This document shows positions 6,069 to 7,275 of a stretch of 7,275 nucleotides of DNA, piece after piece. This stretch comes from Sneathiella sp. Its GTDB lineage: Bacteria > Pseudomonadota > Alphaproteobacteria > Sneathiellales > Sneathiellaceae. The translations under genes were made by a program, and so were the position numbers. The stretch covers positions 1 to 7,275 of the forward strand of contig NVRR01000159.1 of the NCBI GenBank assembly GCA_002732675.1. The letters run 5' to 3'. The notes under the pieces were generated by a model. It worked only from the letters and a program-made list of their open reading frames with translations. It was not told the origin of the DNA and searched no databases. How positions within the stretch are numbered: the stretch's first letter is position 1; each line of letters starts with the position of its first letter.

Positions 6069-6698
6069 TCAGTCAAACAGAGCGTCGATTTCGTCCTGGG
6101 CACTCATGGCAGCAGCTTCGGGTTTTTTGGGGGGTGTTTTCGTATCATCATTTGACTCTGACGGGTCTGCCTTGACCTCCTCGTCGAACATATTGTCAAT
6201 ATATTGCTGATCAACACCTTCGCCGTTAAGGGCAGGGCCATTTAATAGACGTGCGTCTTCGTCAATATCGTCATCGATGACGACTGGCGGTTCGCTGTCA
6301 GAATCATGGCCCCAGGCTGACATCAGTTTCGTCAGATACTCCTCGATATATTCGAGAGTACTCACCACCTTGCCGATCCGTTGACCTGTAATATCCTGAA
6401 ACGAGCAGGCTTCAAAAATCTCCATACAGGCGTCATTGACCACGTCCGGTTCCGTTACCTTGGCGGCCATGATGGTCTCTGTCGCCGCCATGATCTGGTT
6501 GGTCGCGTTCTCAGTCGCCTCAACGATGGCGTCCAGCTCTTTGCCGGCACGCGGCAGTTTGTCATGTTTCAGGTCATTGGGCCTGATTTCAGCAATTTCA
6601 GTTCTCGCCGCCAAGATAAAATTGGCGAGATCCTGACAATCCCGATGGAGCGTCGATATCGAGTCCTTGAGGTGCTTAACCTCTTCCTGGCCGGACAT
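6069..6698 (-). CDS. cheZ: Chemotaxis protein phosphatase CheZ
   Basis: CheZ speeds removal of the phosphoryl group from CheY-P in the cytoplasm, ending the signal to the flagellar switch. The 209-residue protein has a long helical N-terminal part (about 5-128), a helical hairpin in known CheZ structures. The CheZ signature CSFQDITGQRIGKVV (98-112) contains D102 and Q106, equivalent to E. coli D143 and the catalytic Q147. An acidic, Pro-rich and probably disordered tail follows (129-198), then the C-terminal peptide SAQDEIDALFD (199-209), the expected CheY-binding element. A second, similar segment, VDQQYIDNMFDEE, lies at 162-174. Both resemble the N-terminal CheY-P-binding peptide of FliM. 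The start codon overlaps the cheY stop by one base (TAATG at 6696-6700), indicating translational coupling in a cheY-cheZ operon, the same gene order as in E. coli. A C6A6 run (6123-6134 on the plus strand) encodes PPKK just before the terminal peptide. The assignment is firm. Confidence 0.92.
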   Translation of the reverse strand: MSGQEEVKHLKDSISTLHRDCQDLANFILAARTEIAEIRPNDLKHDKLPRAGKELDAIVEATENATNQIMAATETIMAAKVTEPDVVNDACMEIFEACSFQDITGQRIGKVVSTLEYIEEYLTKLMSAWGHDSDSEPPVVIDDDIDEDARLLNGPALNGEGVDQQYIDNMFDEEVKADPSESNDDTKTPPKKPEAAAMSAQDEIDALFD

Positions 6699-7084
6699 TA
6701 GAAGTCACCCAGAACCGCAGATATCTTGGTTTTTAGCGTGGCAGCGTTGAAGGGCTTGACGATGTAGTTATTAACGCCGGCTTTTTTAGCGGCAATAACG
6801 TTATCTGTCTTAGATTCAGCCGTGATCATGATGAATGGAGTGGCCTTCAGACCGTCGTCAGCACGCACTTCTTTTAGCAGCTGAAATCCTGTCATGGGTT
6901 CCATGTTCCAATCGGAGATGACCAGACCATAGTCACGTGTCCGCATTTTGCCGAGAGCTTCAGAACCGTCCGCGGCGTCGTCAACCGTATTGAAACCCAA
7001 TTGCTTGAGAAGGTTACGGATGATCCGCAACATTGTTTTATAATCATCTACGATCAGGACGGGCATGTTCATATCAACAGCCAT
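6698..7084 (-). CDS. cheY: Chemotaxis response regulator CheY
   Basis: This is a single-domain receiver of 128 residues, phosphorylated by CheA and binding the flagellar switch protein FliM to change rotation. The conserved positions are all present, one higher than in E. coli CheY: metal-binding D13 and D14 (IVDDYKTM), phosphoacceptor D58 with the following W59 (ISDWNM), T88 (MITAES), Y107 and K110 (NNYIVKPF). The tryptophan after the phosphoacceptor, the TAES segment and the tyrosine near K110 resemble CheY proteins that act on the motor rather than transcription factors or phosphate sinks. No output domain follows. An AGAGGA ribosome binding site (7092-7097 on the plus strand) stands 7 bp before the ATG and supports this start. 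The cheZ gene follows with a one-base overlap. The receptors, CheA and CheW are not in the window, so they are encoded elsewhere or further along. Confidence 0.95.
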   Translation of the reverse strand: MAVDMNMPVLIVDDYKTMLRIIRNLLKQLGFNTVDDAADGSEALGKMRTRDYGLVISDWNMEPMTGFQLLKEVRADDGLKATPFIMITAESKTDNVIAAKKAGVNNYIVKPFNAATLKTKISAVLGDF

Positions 7085-7275
7085 AGGATTTTCCTCTTAC
7101 CTTACTAATAAATCTGACAGGAGTTTTGGTAAAAACAAATAGGATTACCTCTGCTCTAGAAGGCAGATTATGCGGCGAACCTAAAAAAAAGGTTAATATA
7201 GCGGCGTGTTTTCTGAAATTTGTATCTTTCCCCTCTGCCGCCGTTTGCTCGTTTGCGCAACGGTACTTGCGATGG
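7085..7275 (-). promoter_or_regulatory. cheY upstream region (leader or promoter DNA)
   Basis: These 191 bp lie upstream of cheY. After the ribosome binding site the region is AT-rich and contains an A8 run on the plus strand (7183-7190), bracketed by AACCT (7178-7182) and AGGTT (7190-7194), a small inverted repeat. A second short dyad, TCTGC (7150-7154) and GCAGA (7163-7167), lies closer to cheY. Near the window edge are a perfect palindrome TTGCGCAA (7253-7260) and a direct repeat of GTTTGC (7243-7248 and 7251-7256). I found no convincing sigma70, sigma28 or sigma54 promoter, and no recognisable coding sequence. Confidence 0.35.

Noticed and set aside
6119..6137. Programmed ribosomal frameshift at the C6A6 run of cheZ
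   Set aside because: The zero frame reads CCC CCC AAA AAA CCC, which does not place an X XXY YYZ heptamer in frame. The unshifted frame already yields the expected C-terminal CheY-binding motif.
7126..7275. Plus-strand frame open from a TTG to the window end, preceded by CAGGAG
   Set aside because: The spacing from CAGGAG to the TTG is only 2 bases, the start is a rare codon, the 50 residues look like nothing known, and the region is the expected cheY promoter. Chance is the simplest explanation.

Overview
The window looks like chromosomal DNA from a motile alphaproteobacterium of moderate GC content. The basis is a XerD-type recombinase next to accA, a malyl-CoA lyase close to the Rhodobacter/Methylobacterium enzymes, a TipF-like degenerate EAL protein and an alphaproteobacterial-type CheZ paired with CheY. 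I cannot name a genus. No rRNA, tRNA, CRISPR array or complete insertion sequence is visible.

Layout. Bases 1-70 are AT-rich and unlike the rest; a possible gene start on the minus strand runs off the left edge. From about base 70 the plus strand carries xerD, whose catalytic domain is complete but whose N-terminal core-binding domain is missing. It is followed by a malyl-CoA lyase gene (852-1832) and, after two adjacent hairpins, by accA (1938-2894), the carboxyltransferase alpha subunit of acetyl-CoA carboxylase. An SDR oxidoreductase (2916-3752, minus) converges on accA. A divergent intergenic region (3753-3944) separates it from a plus-strand pair: a membrane-anchored degenerate EAL protein resembling the flagellar polarity factor TipF (3945-5159), then a HAD-IIA-type hydrolase (5189-6064). 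The HAD gene ends 4 bp from the end of a minus-strand cheY-cheZ operon (7084 to 6069). About 190 bp of leader or promoter DNA lies upstream of cheY.

How the genes fit together. The left half is housekeeping and central carbon metabolism: chromosome dimer resolution, C2/C3 acyl-CoA metabolism and fatty-acid initiation. The right half is motility: cheY and cheZ set the switch signal and its removal, and the TipF-like protein would link c-di-GMP to polar flagellum assembly. The SDR and HAD proteins have no assignable substrate.

I see no clearly new multi-gene system. The points most worth a second look are the TipF-like protein with an eroded EAL active site beside chemotaxis genes, a CheZ with two FliM-like CheY-docking motifs in its tail (the last one downstream of a C6A6 tract), the twin hairpins before accA, an SDR lacking the tetrad asparagine, and the abrupt truncation of xerD.
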